DNA from: Hydractinia symbiolongicarpus
Taxonomy: Eukaryota; Cnidaria; Hydrozoa; Anthoathecata; Hydractiniidae
Length of the DNA: 64,000 nucleotides
Reading direction: 5' to 3'
Assembly (NCBI RefSeq): GCF_029227915.1
Contig: NC_079879.1
Span: 2,356,001-2,420,000, forward strand
In this document: in pieces, positions 35,201-47,724 of the stretch
Layout of the letters: every line of letters starts with the position of its first letter
Position numbering within the stretch: position 1 is the first letter of the stretch
Translations under genes and position numbers: made by a program
Notes under the pieces: generated by a model
The model's input: only the letters and a program-made list of their open reading frames with translations
Database searches by the model: none
Told to the model about the DNA's origin: nothing

Positions 35201-36688
35201 TTTTCTGATATTACTAGGTTGCATCACTTTTAACAGTGAAACGATTGACTGTGGCACATAATTGAACTTGTTTTGGATTTTAACCTTATAAATGTGATAA
35301 ATAACACAATTGGACTTCAAGAAATAACATTCTTCTTAATTTGACGTGATTGCTGGAACTCAGTGATTACTCAGTTTTTACTGTGGGACCAATCCTTGCC
35401 TTTAACGAGCGCTGAGAAAACAGAGACAGTTTCCAAAACTACATTTCATTGATTTTCTAACGGTATAAATCCGTTTCAGTTACAACGGTTGCGTCACATA
35501 TTCGTACCAACATGTATTTAGCGGTATTTTTCTGATATTACTAGGTTGCATGGCTTTTAACAGTGAAGCGATTGACTGTGGGACTTAATTGAATTGATTT
35601 CGGACTTTGACCATATAAATGTGATAAATAAGCCAATTTGACTCCAAGAAATAACATTCTTCTTAATTTGACTTGATTGCTGGAACTCAGCGATTACACA
35701 GGGTTATTTAAAAATTTAGATAAATAAGTCATTTTGTACTGTGGGACCAATCGTAGCCCTCAGCACGCGCTGAAGAAATAGAGACAGTTTCAAAAACTAC
35801 ATTTCATTGACTTTCTAACAGTATAGGTCCGCTTGAGTTACAGCGGTTGCGTCACATATCTGTAGCAACATGTATTCAGCGATATTTTTCTGATATTACT
35901 AGGTTGCATCGCTTTTAACAGTGAAACGATTGACTGTAGGACTTAATTGAACTTATTTTGGACTTTGATCTTATAAATGTGATAAATGATACAATTTGAC
36001 TCCAAGAAATAACATTCTTCTTAACTTGACATGATTGCTGGAATTCAGCGATTGCACAGGGCGCTGTGGTAGCGCTTTAATGAAAAATTTAGATAAATAA
36101 GTCATTTTGTACTGTGGGACCAATCGTAGCCGTTAGCGCGCGCTGAAGAAATAGAGACAGTTTCAAAAACTACATTTCAATGACTTTCTAACAGTATCAG
36201 TCCGCTTGAGTTGCAACGGTTGCGTCTTATATTCGCACGAACATGTATTTAGCGATTTTCTTCTGGCGTTACTAGGGTACATCGCTTTTAACAGTGAAGC
36301 GATTGACTGTGGAACTTAAATGAATTGATTTTGGACTTTGACCTTATAAATGTTATAAATGACACAAATTGACTGCAAGAAATAGCATTCTTCTTAATTT
36401 GACATGATTGCTGGAACTCAGCGATTACACTGGGCGCTGTGGTAGCGCTTTAATGAAAAATTTGTATAAAAAAGTCATTTTGTACTGTGGGACCAATCGT
36501 AGTCGTTAGCGCGCACTGAAAAAATAGAGACAGTTTCAAAAACTACATTTCATTGACTTTCTAACAGTATCAATCAGCTTTAGTTACAACGGTTGCGTCA
36601 CATATTCGTACCAACATGTATTTAGCGATATTTTTCTGATATTACTAGGTTGCATCGCTTTAAACAGTGAAACGATTGACTGTGGGAC
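32291..36688. repeat. Rearranged C block with c/g, i/d and e/f chimeras
   Basis: Starts 32291 f, 32664 a, 33037 b, 33410 c/g (358 bp), 33768 h, 34141 i/d, 34514 e/f, 34885 a, 35258 b (46-bp deletion), 35585 c/g (358 bp), 35943 h, 36316 i. The c/g monomers begin with AAGCCAATTTG (class c) and end with GGGTTATTTAAAAA (class g), deleting d'. The monomer at 34141 begins as i and ends with TCTAATAATATAGG (class d), leading to e. Both a-b-c/g-h starts share the same chimera, so this was also amplified after formation. Confidence 0.85.
35258..35584. repeat. Class b monomer with 46-bp microhomology deletion (327 bp)
   Basis: GATTACTCAG is joined directly to TTTTTACTG near 35375. Other class b copies (for example 33037) have 46 bp more between two TCAG tetranucleotides, one in ATTACTCAG and one in AAAGTCAG; here a single TCAG remains. 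The deleted segment contains the GCGCT/AGCGC dyad and the A8 tract. I saw this in only one copy. Confidence 0.92.
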
Positions 36689-39239
36689 TTAATTGAACTG
36701 ATTTTGGACTTCGACCTTATAAATGTCATAAATGACACAATTGGACTCCAAAAAATAAAATTCTCCTTAATTTGACATGATTGCTGGAATTCAGCGATTA
36801 CACAGGGCGCTGTGATAGCGCTTCACTTAAAAATTTAGATAAATAAGTCATTGTGTAACGTGGGACCAATCCTAGCCGTTAGCGTTCATTGAAAAAATAG
36901 AGACATTTTCAAAAATTACAATTCATTGAATTTCCAGCGGTATTAATCCGTTTGATATACAACGCTTGCGTCACAAATTCGTACCAGCATTTGTTTTGCG
37001 ATATTTTTCTGATATTACTAGGTTGCATCACTTTTAACAGTGAAACGATTGACTGTGGCACATAATTGAACTTGTTTTGGATTTTAACCTTATAAATGTG
37101 ATAAATAACACAATTGGACTTCAAGAAATAACATTCTTCTTAATTTGACGTGATTGCTGGAACTCAGTGATTACTCAGGCGCTATGGTAGCGCTTTAATA
37201 AAAAATTTGGAAAAAAAAGTCAGTTTTTACTGTGGGACCAATCCTTGCCTTTAACGAGCGCTGAGAAAACAGAGACAGTTTCCAAAACTACATTTCATTG
37301 ATTTTCTAACGGTATAAATCCGTTTCAGTTACAACGGTTGCGTCACATATTCGTACCAACATGTATTTAGCGGTATTTTTCTGATATTACTAGGTTGCAT
37401 GGCTTTTAACAGTGAAGCGATTGACTGTGGGACTTAATTGAATTGATTTCGGACTTTGACCATATAAATGTGATAAATAAGCCAATTTGACTCCAAGAAA
37501 TAACATTCTTCTTAATCTCACATGATTGCTGGAACTCAGCGATTACACAGGGTTTTGAACTGTGGGACCAATCGTTACCCTTAGCACGCGCTGAAGAAAT
37601 AGAGACAGTTTCAAAAACTACATTTCATTAACTTTCTAACAGTCTCAGTCCGCTTGAGCTACAACGGTTGCGTCTTATATTCGTACCAACATGTATTTAG
37701 CGATATTTTTTTGACATTACTAGGTTGCATCGCTTTAAACAGTGAGGCGATTGACTGTGAGACTTAATTGAAATGATTTTGGACTTTGATCTTATAAATG
37801 TGATAAATGACACAATTTGACTCCTAGAAATAACATTCTCCTTAATTTGACATGATTGCTGGAATTCAGAGATTACACAGGGCGCTGTGGTAGCGCTTTC
37901 ATGAAAAATTTAGATGAATAAGTCATTTTGTACCGTGGGACCAATCGTTGGCGTTAGCGCGTGCTGAAGAAATAGAGGCAGTTTCAAAAACTACATTTCA
38001 TTGACTTTCTAACATTATAGGTCCGCTTGAGTTACAACGATTGCGTCACATATTCGTACCAACATGTATTCAGCGATATTTTTCTGATGTTACTAGGTAG
38101 CATCGCTTTTAACAGTGAAACGATTGACTGTGGGACTTAATTGAATTATTTTGGACTTCGACCTGATAAATGTGATAAATGACACAATTGGACTCCAAGA
38201 AATAACATTCTTCTTAATTTGACATGATTGCTGGAACTCAGCGATTACACAGGGTTATTTAAAAATTTAGATAAATAAGTCATTTTATACTGTGGGACCA
38301 ATCGTAGCCCTCAGCACGCGCTGAAGAAATAGAGACAGTTTCAAAAACTACATTTCATTGACTTTCTAACAGTATAGGTCCGCTTGAGTCACAGCGGTTG
38401 CGTCACATATCTGTAGCAACATGTATTCAGCGATATTTTTCTGATATTACTAGGTTGCATCGCTTTTAACAGTGAAACGATTGACTGTAGGACTTAATTG
38501 AACTTATTTTGGACTTTGATCTTATAAATGTGATAAATGATACAATTTGACTCCAAGAAATAACATTCTTCTTAACTTGACATGATTGCTGGAATTCAGC
38601 GATTGCACAGGGCGCTGTGGTAGCGCTTTAATGAAAAATTTAGATAAATAAGTCATTTTGTACTGTGGGACCAATCGTAGCCGTTAGCGCGCGCTGAAGA
38701 AATAGAGACAGTTTCAAAAACTACATTTCAATGACTTTCTAACAGTATCAGTCCGCTTGAGTTGCAACGGTTGCGTCTTGTATTCGCACGAACATGTATT
38801 TAGCGATTTTCTTCTGGCGTTACTAGGGTACATCGCTTTTAACAGTGAAGCGATTGACTGTGGAACTTAATTGATTTGATTTTGGACTTTGACCTTATAA
38901 ATGTTATAAATGACACAAATTGACTGCAAGAAATAGCATTCTTCTTAATTTGACATGATTGCTGGAACTCAGCGATTACACTGGGCCCTGTGGTAGCGCT
39001 TTAATGAAAAATTTGTATAAAAAAGTCATTTTGTACTGTGGGACCAATCGTAGTCGTTAGCGCGCACTGAAAAAATAGAGACAGTTTCAAAAACTACATT
39101 TCATTGACTTTCTAACAGTATCAGTCAGCTTTAGTTACAACGGTTGCGTCACATATTCGTACCAACATGTATTTAGCGATATTTTTCTGATATTACTAGG
39201 TTGCATCGCTTTAAACAGTGAAACGATTGACTGTGGGAC
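36689..39239. repeat. HOR unit a-b-c-d'-g-h-i (7-mer, 2551 bp)
   Basis: Starts 36689 a, 37062 b, 37434 c, 37764 d', 38137 g, 38494 h, 38867 i. It is a complete example of the d'-g-h-i arm, matching the first seven monomers of each 12-mer (2552 bp). After i the expected class a is replaced by an L-type monomer (GATCTTGTAAATTTG); the sequence shared by both, TTAATTGAACTGATTTTGG, is where the domain switch lies. Confidence 0.87.
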
Positions 39240-39610
39240 TTAATTGAACTGATTTTGGACTTTGATCTTGTAAATTTGATAAATGACACTTTGACTACAA
39301 GAAATAACATTCTTCTTAAATTGACATGATTGCTGGAACTCAGCGATTACACTGGGCGCTGTGGTAGCGCTTTAATAAAAAATTTGTATAAAAAAGTCAT
39401 TTTGTACTGTGGGACCAATCGTAGTCGTTAGCTCGAGCTGAAAAAATTGAGACAGTTTCAAAAACTACATTTCATGGACTTTCTAACGGTAGCACTCCGT
39501 TTGAGTTACACCAGTTGCGTCACATATTCGTACCAACATGTATTTAACAATATTTTTCTGTTATTACTAGGTTGCATCGCTTTTAACAGTGAAACGATTG
39601 ACTGTGGGAC

Positions 39611-42516
39611 TTAATTGAACTGATTTTGGACTTTGACCTTATAAATGTTTTAAATGAGACAATCGGACTACAAGAAATAACATTCTTCTTAATTTGATAT
39701 GATTGCTGGAAATCAGTGATTACACAGAGCGCTGTGGTAGCGCTTTATTGAAAAATTTAGATAAATAAGTCAATTTGTACCGTGGAACCAGTCGTAGTCG
39801 TTAGCGCGCACTGAAGAAATAGAGACATTTTCCAAAACTACATTTCATTGACTTTCTAACAGTATCAGTCCGCTTTAGTTACAACGGTTGCGTCACATAT
39901 TCGTACCAACATGTATTTAGCGGTATTTTTCTGATATTACTAGGTTGCATGGCTTTTAACAGTGAAGCGATTGACTGTGCAACTTAATTGAATTGATTTT
40001 GGACTTTTATCTTATAAATGTGATAAATGACACAATTTGACTCCTAGAAATAACATTCTCCTTAATTTGACATGATTGCTGGAATTCAGAGATTACACAG
40101 GGCGCTGTGGTAGCGCTTTAATGAAAATATTAGATGAATAAGTCATTTTGTGCCGTGGGACCAATCGTAGGCGTTAGCACGTGCGGAAGAAATAGAGACA
40201 GTTTCAAAAACTACATTTCATTGACTTTCTAACAGTATAGGTCCGCTTAAGTTACAACGGTTGCGTCACATATTCGTACCAACATGTATTCAGCGATATT
40301 TTTATGATGTTACTAGGTAGCATCGCTTTTAACAGTGAAACGATTGACTGTGGGTCTTAATTGAATTATTTTGGACTTCGACCTGATAAATGTGATAAAT
40401 GACACAATTGGACTCCAAGAAATAACATTCTTCTTAATTTGACATGATTGCTGGAACTCAGCGATTACATAGGGTTATTTAAAAATTTAGATAAATAAGT
40501 CATTTTGTACTGTGGAACCAATCCTAGCCGTTAGCGTTCGTTGAAGAAATAGAGACATTTTCAAAAATTACAATTCATTGAATTTCCAGCAGTATCAATC
40601 CGTTTGAGTTACAACGGTTGCGTCATATATTCATACCAACATTTATTTTGCGCTATTCTTCTGATATTACTAGGTTGTATCGCTTTTAATAGTGAAACGA
40701 TTGACGGTGGGACTTATTTGAACTGATTTTGGACTTTGACCTTATAAATGTTATAAATGACACAAATGGACTGCAAGAAATAGCATTCTTCTTAATTTGA
40801 CATGATTGCTGGAACTCAGCGATTACACTGGGCGCTGTGGTGGCGCTTTAATGAAAAATTTGTATAAAAAAGGCATTTTGTACTGTGGGACCAATCATAG
40901 TCGTTAGCGCGCACTGAAAAACTAGAGACAGTTTCAAAAACTACATTTCATTGACTTTCTAACGGTAGCACTCTGTTTGAGTTACACCGGTTGCGTCACA
41001 TATTCGTGCCAACATGTATTTAGCAATATTTTTCTGATATTACTAGGTTGCATCGCTTTAAACAGTGAAACGATTGACTGTGGGACTTAATTGAACTGAT
41101 TTTGGACTTTGATATTGTAAATTTGATAAATGACACTTTGGCTACAAGAAATAACATTCTTCTTAATTTGACGTGATTGCTGGAACTCAGCGATTACACT
41201 GGGCGCTGTGGTAGCGCTTTAATGAAAAATTTGTATAAAAAAGTCATTTTGTACTGTGGGACAAATCGTAGTCGTTAGCGCGACCTGAAAAAATTGAGAC
41301 AGTTTCAAAAACTACATTTCATTGACTTTCTAACGGTAGCACTCCGTTTGAGTTACACCAGTGGCGTCACATATTCGTACCAACATGTATTTAACAATAT
41401 TTTTCTGTTATTACTAGGTTGCATCGCTTTTAACAGTGAAACGATTGACTGTGGGACTTAATTGAACTGATTTTGGACTTTGACCTTATAAATGTTTTAA
41501 ATGAGACAATTTGACTACAAGAAATAACATTCTTTTTAATTTGACATGATTGATGGAATTCAGTGATTACACAGGGCGCTGTGGTAGCGCTTTATTGAAA
41601 AATTTAGATAAATAAGTCATTTTGTACCGTGGGACCAATCGTAGTCGTTAGCGCGCACTGAAGAAATAGCGACAGTTTCCAAAACTACATTTCATTGACT
41701 TTCTAACAGTATCAGTCCGCTTTAGTTACAAAGGTTGCGTCACATATTCGTACCAACATGTATTTAGCGATATTTTTCTGATATTACTAGGTTGCATTGC
41801 TTTAAACAGTGAAACGATTGACTGTGGGACTTAATTGAACTGATTTTGGACTTTGATCTTGTAAATTTGATAAATGACACTTTGACTACAAGAAATAACA
41901 TTCTTCTTAATTTGACATGATTGCTGGAACTCAGCGATTACACTGGGCGCTGTGATAGCGCTTTAATGAAAAATTTGTATAAAAAAGTCATTTTGTACTG
42001 TGGGACCAATCGTAGTCGTTAGGGCGCGCTGAATAAATAGAGACAGTTTCAAAAACTAAATTTCATTGACTTTCTAACAGCATCAGTCCGCTTGAGTTAC
42101 AACGGTTCCGTCACATATTCGTACCAACATGTATTTAGCGATATTTTTCTGATATTACTAGGATGCATCGCTTTTAACAATGAAGCGATTGACTGTGGGA
42201 CTTAATTGAACTGATTTTGAGGTTTGACCTGATAAATGTGATAAATGACACAACTTGACTTCAAGAAATAACATTCTCCTTAATTTGACAGGATTGCTGG
42301 AATTCAGCGATGGCACTGGGAGCTGTGATGGCGCTTCACTTAAAAATTTGGATATATTAGTAATTTTGTAATGTGGGACCTCTCTTAACCCATAGCGCGC
42401 GCTGAGGAGAAAGAGATATTTTCAAAAACTACAATTCATTGACATGTATTTAACAATATTTTTATGTTATTACTAGGTTGCATCGCTTTTAACAGTGAAA
42501 CGATTGACTGTGGGAC
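39611..42516. repeat. Long-range copy of L1 material (r-p-q-s-t-r-u-v, 2906 bp)
   Basis: Starts 39611, 39984, 40357, 40714, 41087, 41458, 41831, 42202. The first two match 1103 and 1476 (GATATGATTGCTGGAAATC; TTTTATC with GATGAATAAG). The remaining six match 4068-6228, including the 58-bp deletion in the 315-bp final monomer (42202-42516). The L1 counterpart contains one additional complete six-monomer unit of 2220 bp. Confidence 0.88.
42202..42516. repeat. Truncated 315-bp monomer, second copy
   Basis: Shares with 5914-6228 the same CATTGAC/ATGTATTTAACAAT junction, the same GGGAGCTGTGATGGCGC variant and the same length. It is a diagnostic rare variant linking the L1 and L2 domains. Confidence 0.92.
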
Positions 42517-43628
42517 ATAATTGAACTGATTTTGGACTTTGAGCTTATAAATGTTTTAAATGAGACAATTGGACTACAAGAAATAACATTCTTCTATAAT
42601 TTGACATGATTGCTGGAATTCAGTGATTACACAGGGCGCTGTGGTAGCACTTTAATGAAAATTTAGATAAATAAGTCATTTTTTACCGTGGGACCAATCG
42701 TAATCGTTACCGCACACTGAAGAAATAGAGACATTTTCCAAAACTACATTTCATTGACTTTCTAACAGTATCAGTCCGCTTTAGTTACAACGGTTGCGTC
42801 ACATATTCGTACCAACATTTATTTAGCGATATTTTTCTGATATTACTAGTTTGCATCGCTTTAAACAGTGAAACGATTGACTGTGGGACTTAATTGAACT
42901 GATTTTGGACTTTGATCTTGTAAATTTGATAAATGAAACTTTGACTACAAGAAATAACATTCTTCTTAATGTGACATGATTGCTGGAATTCAGTGATTAC
43001 ACAGGGCGCTGTGGTAGCGCTTTATTGAAAAATTTAGATAAATAAGTCATTGTGTACCGTGGGACCCATCGTAGTCGTTAGCGCGCACTAAAAAATAGAG
43101 ACATTTTCCAAAACTACATTTTATTGACTTTGTAACAGTATCCGTCAGCTTTAGTTACAACGGTTGCGTCACATATTCGTACCAACATGTATTTAGCGAT
43201 ATTTTTCTGATATTACTAGGTTGCATCGCTTTAAACAGTGAATCGATTGACTGTGGGACTTAATTGAACTGATTTTGGACTTTGATCTTGTAAATTTGAT
43301 ATAACAGTTTGACTACAAGAAATAACATTCTTCTTAATTTGACATGATTGCTGGAACTCAGCGATTACACTGGGCGCTGTAGTAGCGCTTTAATGAAAAA
43401 TTTAGATAAATAAGTCATTTTGTACTGTGGGACCAATAGTAGTCGTTACCGCGCGCTGAAGAAATAGAGACAGTTTTAAAAACTACATTTCATTGACTTT
43501 CTAACAGCATCAGTCCGCTTGAGTTACAACGGTTCCGTCACATATTCGTACCAACATGTATTTAGCGATATTTTTCTGATATTACTAGGATGCATCGCTT
43601 TTAACAATGAAGCGATTGACTGTGGGAT

Positions 43629-45489
43629 TTAATTGAACTGATTTTAAGGTTTGACCTTATAAATGTGATAAATGACACAACTTGACTCCAAGAAATAACA
43701 TTCTCCTTAATTTGACATGATTGCTGGAATTCAGCGATTGCACTGGGCGCTGTGATGGCGCTTCACTTAAAAATTTGGATATATTAGTAATTTTGTAATG
43801 TGGGACCTCTCTTAACCCATAGCGCGCGTTGAGGAGAAAGAGATATTTTCAAAAATTAGAACTCATTGACTTTCTAACGGTAGCACTCCGTTTGAGTTAC
43901 ACCAGTTGCGTCACATATTCGTGCCAACATGTATTTAACAATATTTTTCTGATATTACTAGGCTGCATCGCTTTTAACAGTGAAACGATTGACTGTGGGA
44001 CTTAATTGAACTGATTTTGGACTTTGACCTTATAAATGTTTTAAATGAGACAATTGGACTACAAGAAATAACATTCTTCTTAATTTGACATGATTGCTGG
44101 AATTCAGTGATTACACAGGGCGCTGTGGTAGCACTTTAATGAAAATTTAGATAAATAAGTCATTTTGTACCGTGGGACCAATCGTAATCGTTACCGCACA
44201 CTGAAGAAATAGAGACATTTTACAAAACTACATTTCATTGACTTTCTAACAGTATCAGTCCGCTTTAGTTACAACGGTTGCGTCACATATTCGTACCAAC
44301 ATATATTTAGCGATATTTTTCTGATCTTACTAGGTTACATCGCTTTTAACAGTGAAGCGATTGACTGTGGGACTTAATTGAATTGATTTTGGACTTCGAC
44401 CTTATAAATGTTATAAATGACACAATTGGACTCCAAGAAATAGCATTCTTCTTAATTTGACATTATTGCTGGAACTCAGCGATTACACTGGGCGCTGTGA
44501 TAGCGCTTTAATAAAAAATTTGTATAAAAAAGTCATTTTGAACTGTGGGACCAACCGTAGTCGTTAGCGCGCGCTGAATAAAAAGAGACTGTTTCAAAAA
44601 CTACATTTCATTGACTTTCTAACAGCATCAGTCCGCTTGATTTACAACGGTTCCGTCACATATTCGTACCAACATGTATTTAGCGATATTTTTCTGCTAT
44701 TACTAGGTTGCATCGCTTTTAACAATGAAGCGATTGACTGTGGGACTTAATTGAACTGATTTTGGACTCTGACCTTATAAATGTTTTAAATGAGACAATT
44801 GGACTACAAGAAATAACATTCTTCTTAATTTGACATGATTGCTGGAATTCAGTGATTACACAGGGCGCTGTGGTATCGCTTTATTGAAAAATTTAGATAA
44901 ATAAGTCATTGTGTACCGTGGGACCAATCGTAGTCGTTAGCGCGCACTAAAAAATAGAGACATTTTCCAAAACTACATTTCATTGACTTTCTAACAGTAT
45001 CAGTCAGCTTTAGTTACAACGGTTGCGTCACACATTCGTACCAACATGTATTTAGCGATATTGTTCTGATATTACTAGGTTGCATCGCTTTAAACAGTGA
45101 AACGATTGACTGTGGGACTTAATTGAACTGATTTTGGACTTTGATCTTGTAAATTTGATAAATGACAGTTTGACTACAAGAAATAACATTCTTCTTAATT
45201 TGACATGATTGCTGGAACTCGGCGATTACACTGGGCGCTGTAGTAGCGCTTTAATGAAAAATTTAGATAAATAAGTCATTTTGTACTGTGGGACCAATAG
45301 TAGTCGTTACCGCGCGCTGAAGAAATAGAGACAGTTTTAAAAACTACATTTCATTGACTTTCTAACAGCATCAGTCCGCTTGAGTTACAACGGTTCCGTC
45401 ACATATTCGTACCAACATGTATTTAGCGATATTTTTCTGATATTACTAGGATGCATCGCTTTTAACAATGAAGCGATTGACTGTGGGAC
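43629..45489. repeat. L2 HOR, 5-mer form (1861 bp)
   Basis: Starts 43629 (TTTTAAGGTTTGACC, GATGGCGCTTCAC), 44002 (GGTAGCACTTT), 44374 (GACATTATTGCTGG), 44747 (GGACTCTGACC), 45119 (GATCTTGTAAATTTG, GCTGTAGTAGCGC). The next two units add a sixth monomer of the 46235 type (TTGTAAATTTG with CAGTGATTACAC) between the second and third positions. Confidence 0.82.
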
Positions 45490-47724
45490 TTAATTGAACT
45501 GATTTTAAGGTTTGACCTTATAAATGTGATAAATGACACAACTTGACTCCAAGAAATAACATTCTCCTTAATTTGACATGATTGCTGGAATTCAGCGATT
45601 GCACTGGGCGCTGTGATGGCGCTTCACTTAAAAATTTGGATATATTAGTAATTTTGTAATGTGGGACCTCTCTTAACCCATAGCGCGCGTTGAGGAGAAA
45701 GAGATATTTTCAAAAACTAGAATTCATTGACTTTCTAACGGTAGCACTCCGTTTGAGTTACACCAGTTGCGTCACATATTCGTACCAACATGTATTTAAC
45801 AATATTTTTCTGATATTACTAGGCTGCATCGCTTTTAACAGTGAAACGATTGACTGTGGGACTTAATTGAACTGATTTTGGACTTTGACCTTATAAATGT
45901 TTTAAATGAGACAATTGGACTACAAGAAATAACATTCTTCTTAATTTGACATGATTGCTGGAATTCAGTGATTACACAGGGCGCTGTGGTAGCACTTTAA
46001 TGAAAATTTAGATAAATAAGTCATTTTGTACTGTGGGACCAATCGTAATCGTTACCGCACACTGAAGAAATAGAGACATTTTACAAAACTACATTTCATT
46101 GACTTTCTAACAGTATCAGTCCGCTTTAGTTACAACGGTTGCGTCACATATTCGTACCAACATTTATTTAGCGATATTTTTCTGATATTACTAGGTTGCA
46201 TCGCTTTAAACAGTGAAACGATTGACTGTGGGACTTAATTGAACTGATTTTGGACTTTGATCTTGTAAATTTGATAAATGACACTTTGACTACAAGAAAT
46301 AACATTCTTCTTAATTTGACATGATTGCTGGAATTCAGTGATTACACAGGGCGCTGTAGTAGCGCTTTAATGAAAAATTTAGATAAATAAGTCATTTTGT
46401 ACTGTGGGACCAATAGTAGTCGTTACCGCGCGCTGAAGAAATAGAGACAGTTTTAAAAACTACATTTCATTGACTTTCTAACAGTATCGGTCCGCTTGAG
46501 TTACAACAGTTGCGTGACGTATTCGTATCAACATGTATTCAGCGATATTTTTCTGATCTTACTAGGTTACATCGCTTTTAACAGTGAAGCGATTGACTGT
46601 GGGACTTAATTGAATTGATTTTGGACTTCGACCTTATAAATGTTATAAATGACACAATTGGACTCCAAGAAATAGCATTTTTCTTAATTTGACATTATTG
46701 CTGGAACTCAGCGATTACACTGGGCGCTGTGATAGCGCTTTAATAAAAAATTTGTATAAAAAAGTCATTTTGTACTGTGGGACCAACCGTAGTCGTTAGC
46801 GCGCGCTGAATAAAAAGAGACAGTTTCAAAAACTACATTTCATTGACTTTCTAACAGCATCAGTCCGCTTGATTTACAACGGTTCCGTCACATATTCGTA
46901 CCAACATGTATTTAGTGATATTTTTCTGCTATTACTAGGTTGCATCGCTTTTAACAATGAAGCGATTGACTGTGGGACTTAATTGAACTGATTTTGGACT
47001 CTGACCTTATAAATGTTTTAAATGAGACAATTGGACTACAAGAAATAACATTCTTCTTAATTTGACATGATTGCTGGAATTCAGTGATTACATAGGGCGC
47101 TGTGGTAGCGCTTTATTGAAAAATTTAGATAAATAAGTCATTTTGTACCGTGGGACCAATCGTAGTCGTTAGCGCGCACTGAAGAAATAGAGACATTTTC
47201 CAAAACTACATTTCATTGACTTTCTAACAGTATCAGTCAGCTTTAGTTACAACGGTTGCGTCACACATTCGTACCAACATGTATTTAGCGATATTTTTCT
47301 GCTATTACTAGGTTGCATCGCTTTTAACAATGAAGCGATTGACTGTGGGACTTAATTGAACTGATTTTGGACTCTGACCTTATAAATGTTTTAAATGAGA
47401 CAATTGGACTACAAGAAATAACATTCTTCTTAATTTGACATGATTGCTGGAACTCGGCGATTACACTGGGCGCTGTAGTAGCGCTTTAATGAAAAATTTA
47501 GATAAATAAGTCATTTTGTACTGTGGGACCAATAGTAGTCGTTACCGCGCGCTGAAGAAATAGAGACAGTTTTAAAAACTACATTTCATTGACTTTCTAA
47601 CAGCATCAGTCCGCTTGAGTTACAACGGTTCCGTCACATATTCGTACCAACATGTATTTAGCGATATTTTTCTGATATTACTAGGATGCATCGCTTTTAA
47701 CAATGAAGCGATTGACTGTGGGAC
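45490..47724. repeat. L2 HOR, 6-mer copy 1 (2235 bp)
   Basis: Starts 45490, 45863, 46235, 46606, 46979, 47352. A rare variant, CAGTATCGGTCCGC with ACAGTTGCGTGACG at about 46480-46520, recurs exactly 2235 bp downstream. The last monomer (47352) has the start of an r-type monomer (GGACTCTGACC, AATGAGAC) joined to a u-type remainder (ACTCGGCGATT, TGTAGTAGCGC). Confidence 0.87.

Larger units (their letters stand above)
7190..39250. repeat. Satellite domain C (monomer classes a-i)
   Basis: About 87 monomers. Class markers: a, GGACTTCGACC with ATGTCATAAATG and CAAAAAATAAAATTC; b, CATAATTGAACTTG with GGTTTTAACC or GGATTTTAACC; c, 330 bp, ACACGGGGTTTTG and AAGCCAATTTG; d, TTGAAATGATTTTGG with CTAGAAGTAAC; d', the same start with CTAGAAATAACATTCTCC; e, AACTTATTTTGG with GCGCTGTGTAGCGC; f, GTGAAAC then TTTAACC; g, 357 bp, GGGTTATTTAAAAA; h, GTAGGAC with AAATGATAC; i, GTGGAAC with ACAAATTGACTGCAAG. 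Most HORs begin a-b-c and continue d-e-f or d'-g-h-i. The right edge lies in a stretch shared with L2 at about 39240-39262. Confidence 0.85.
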
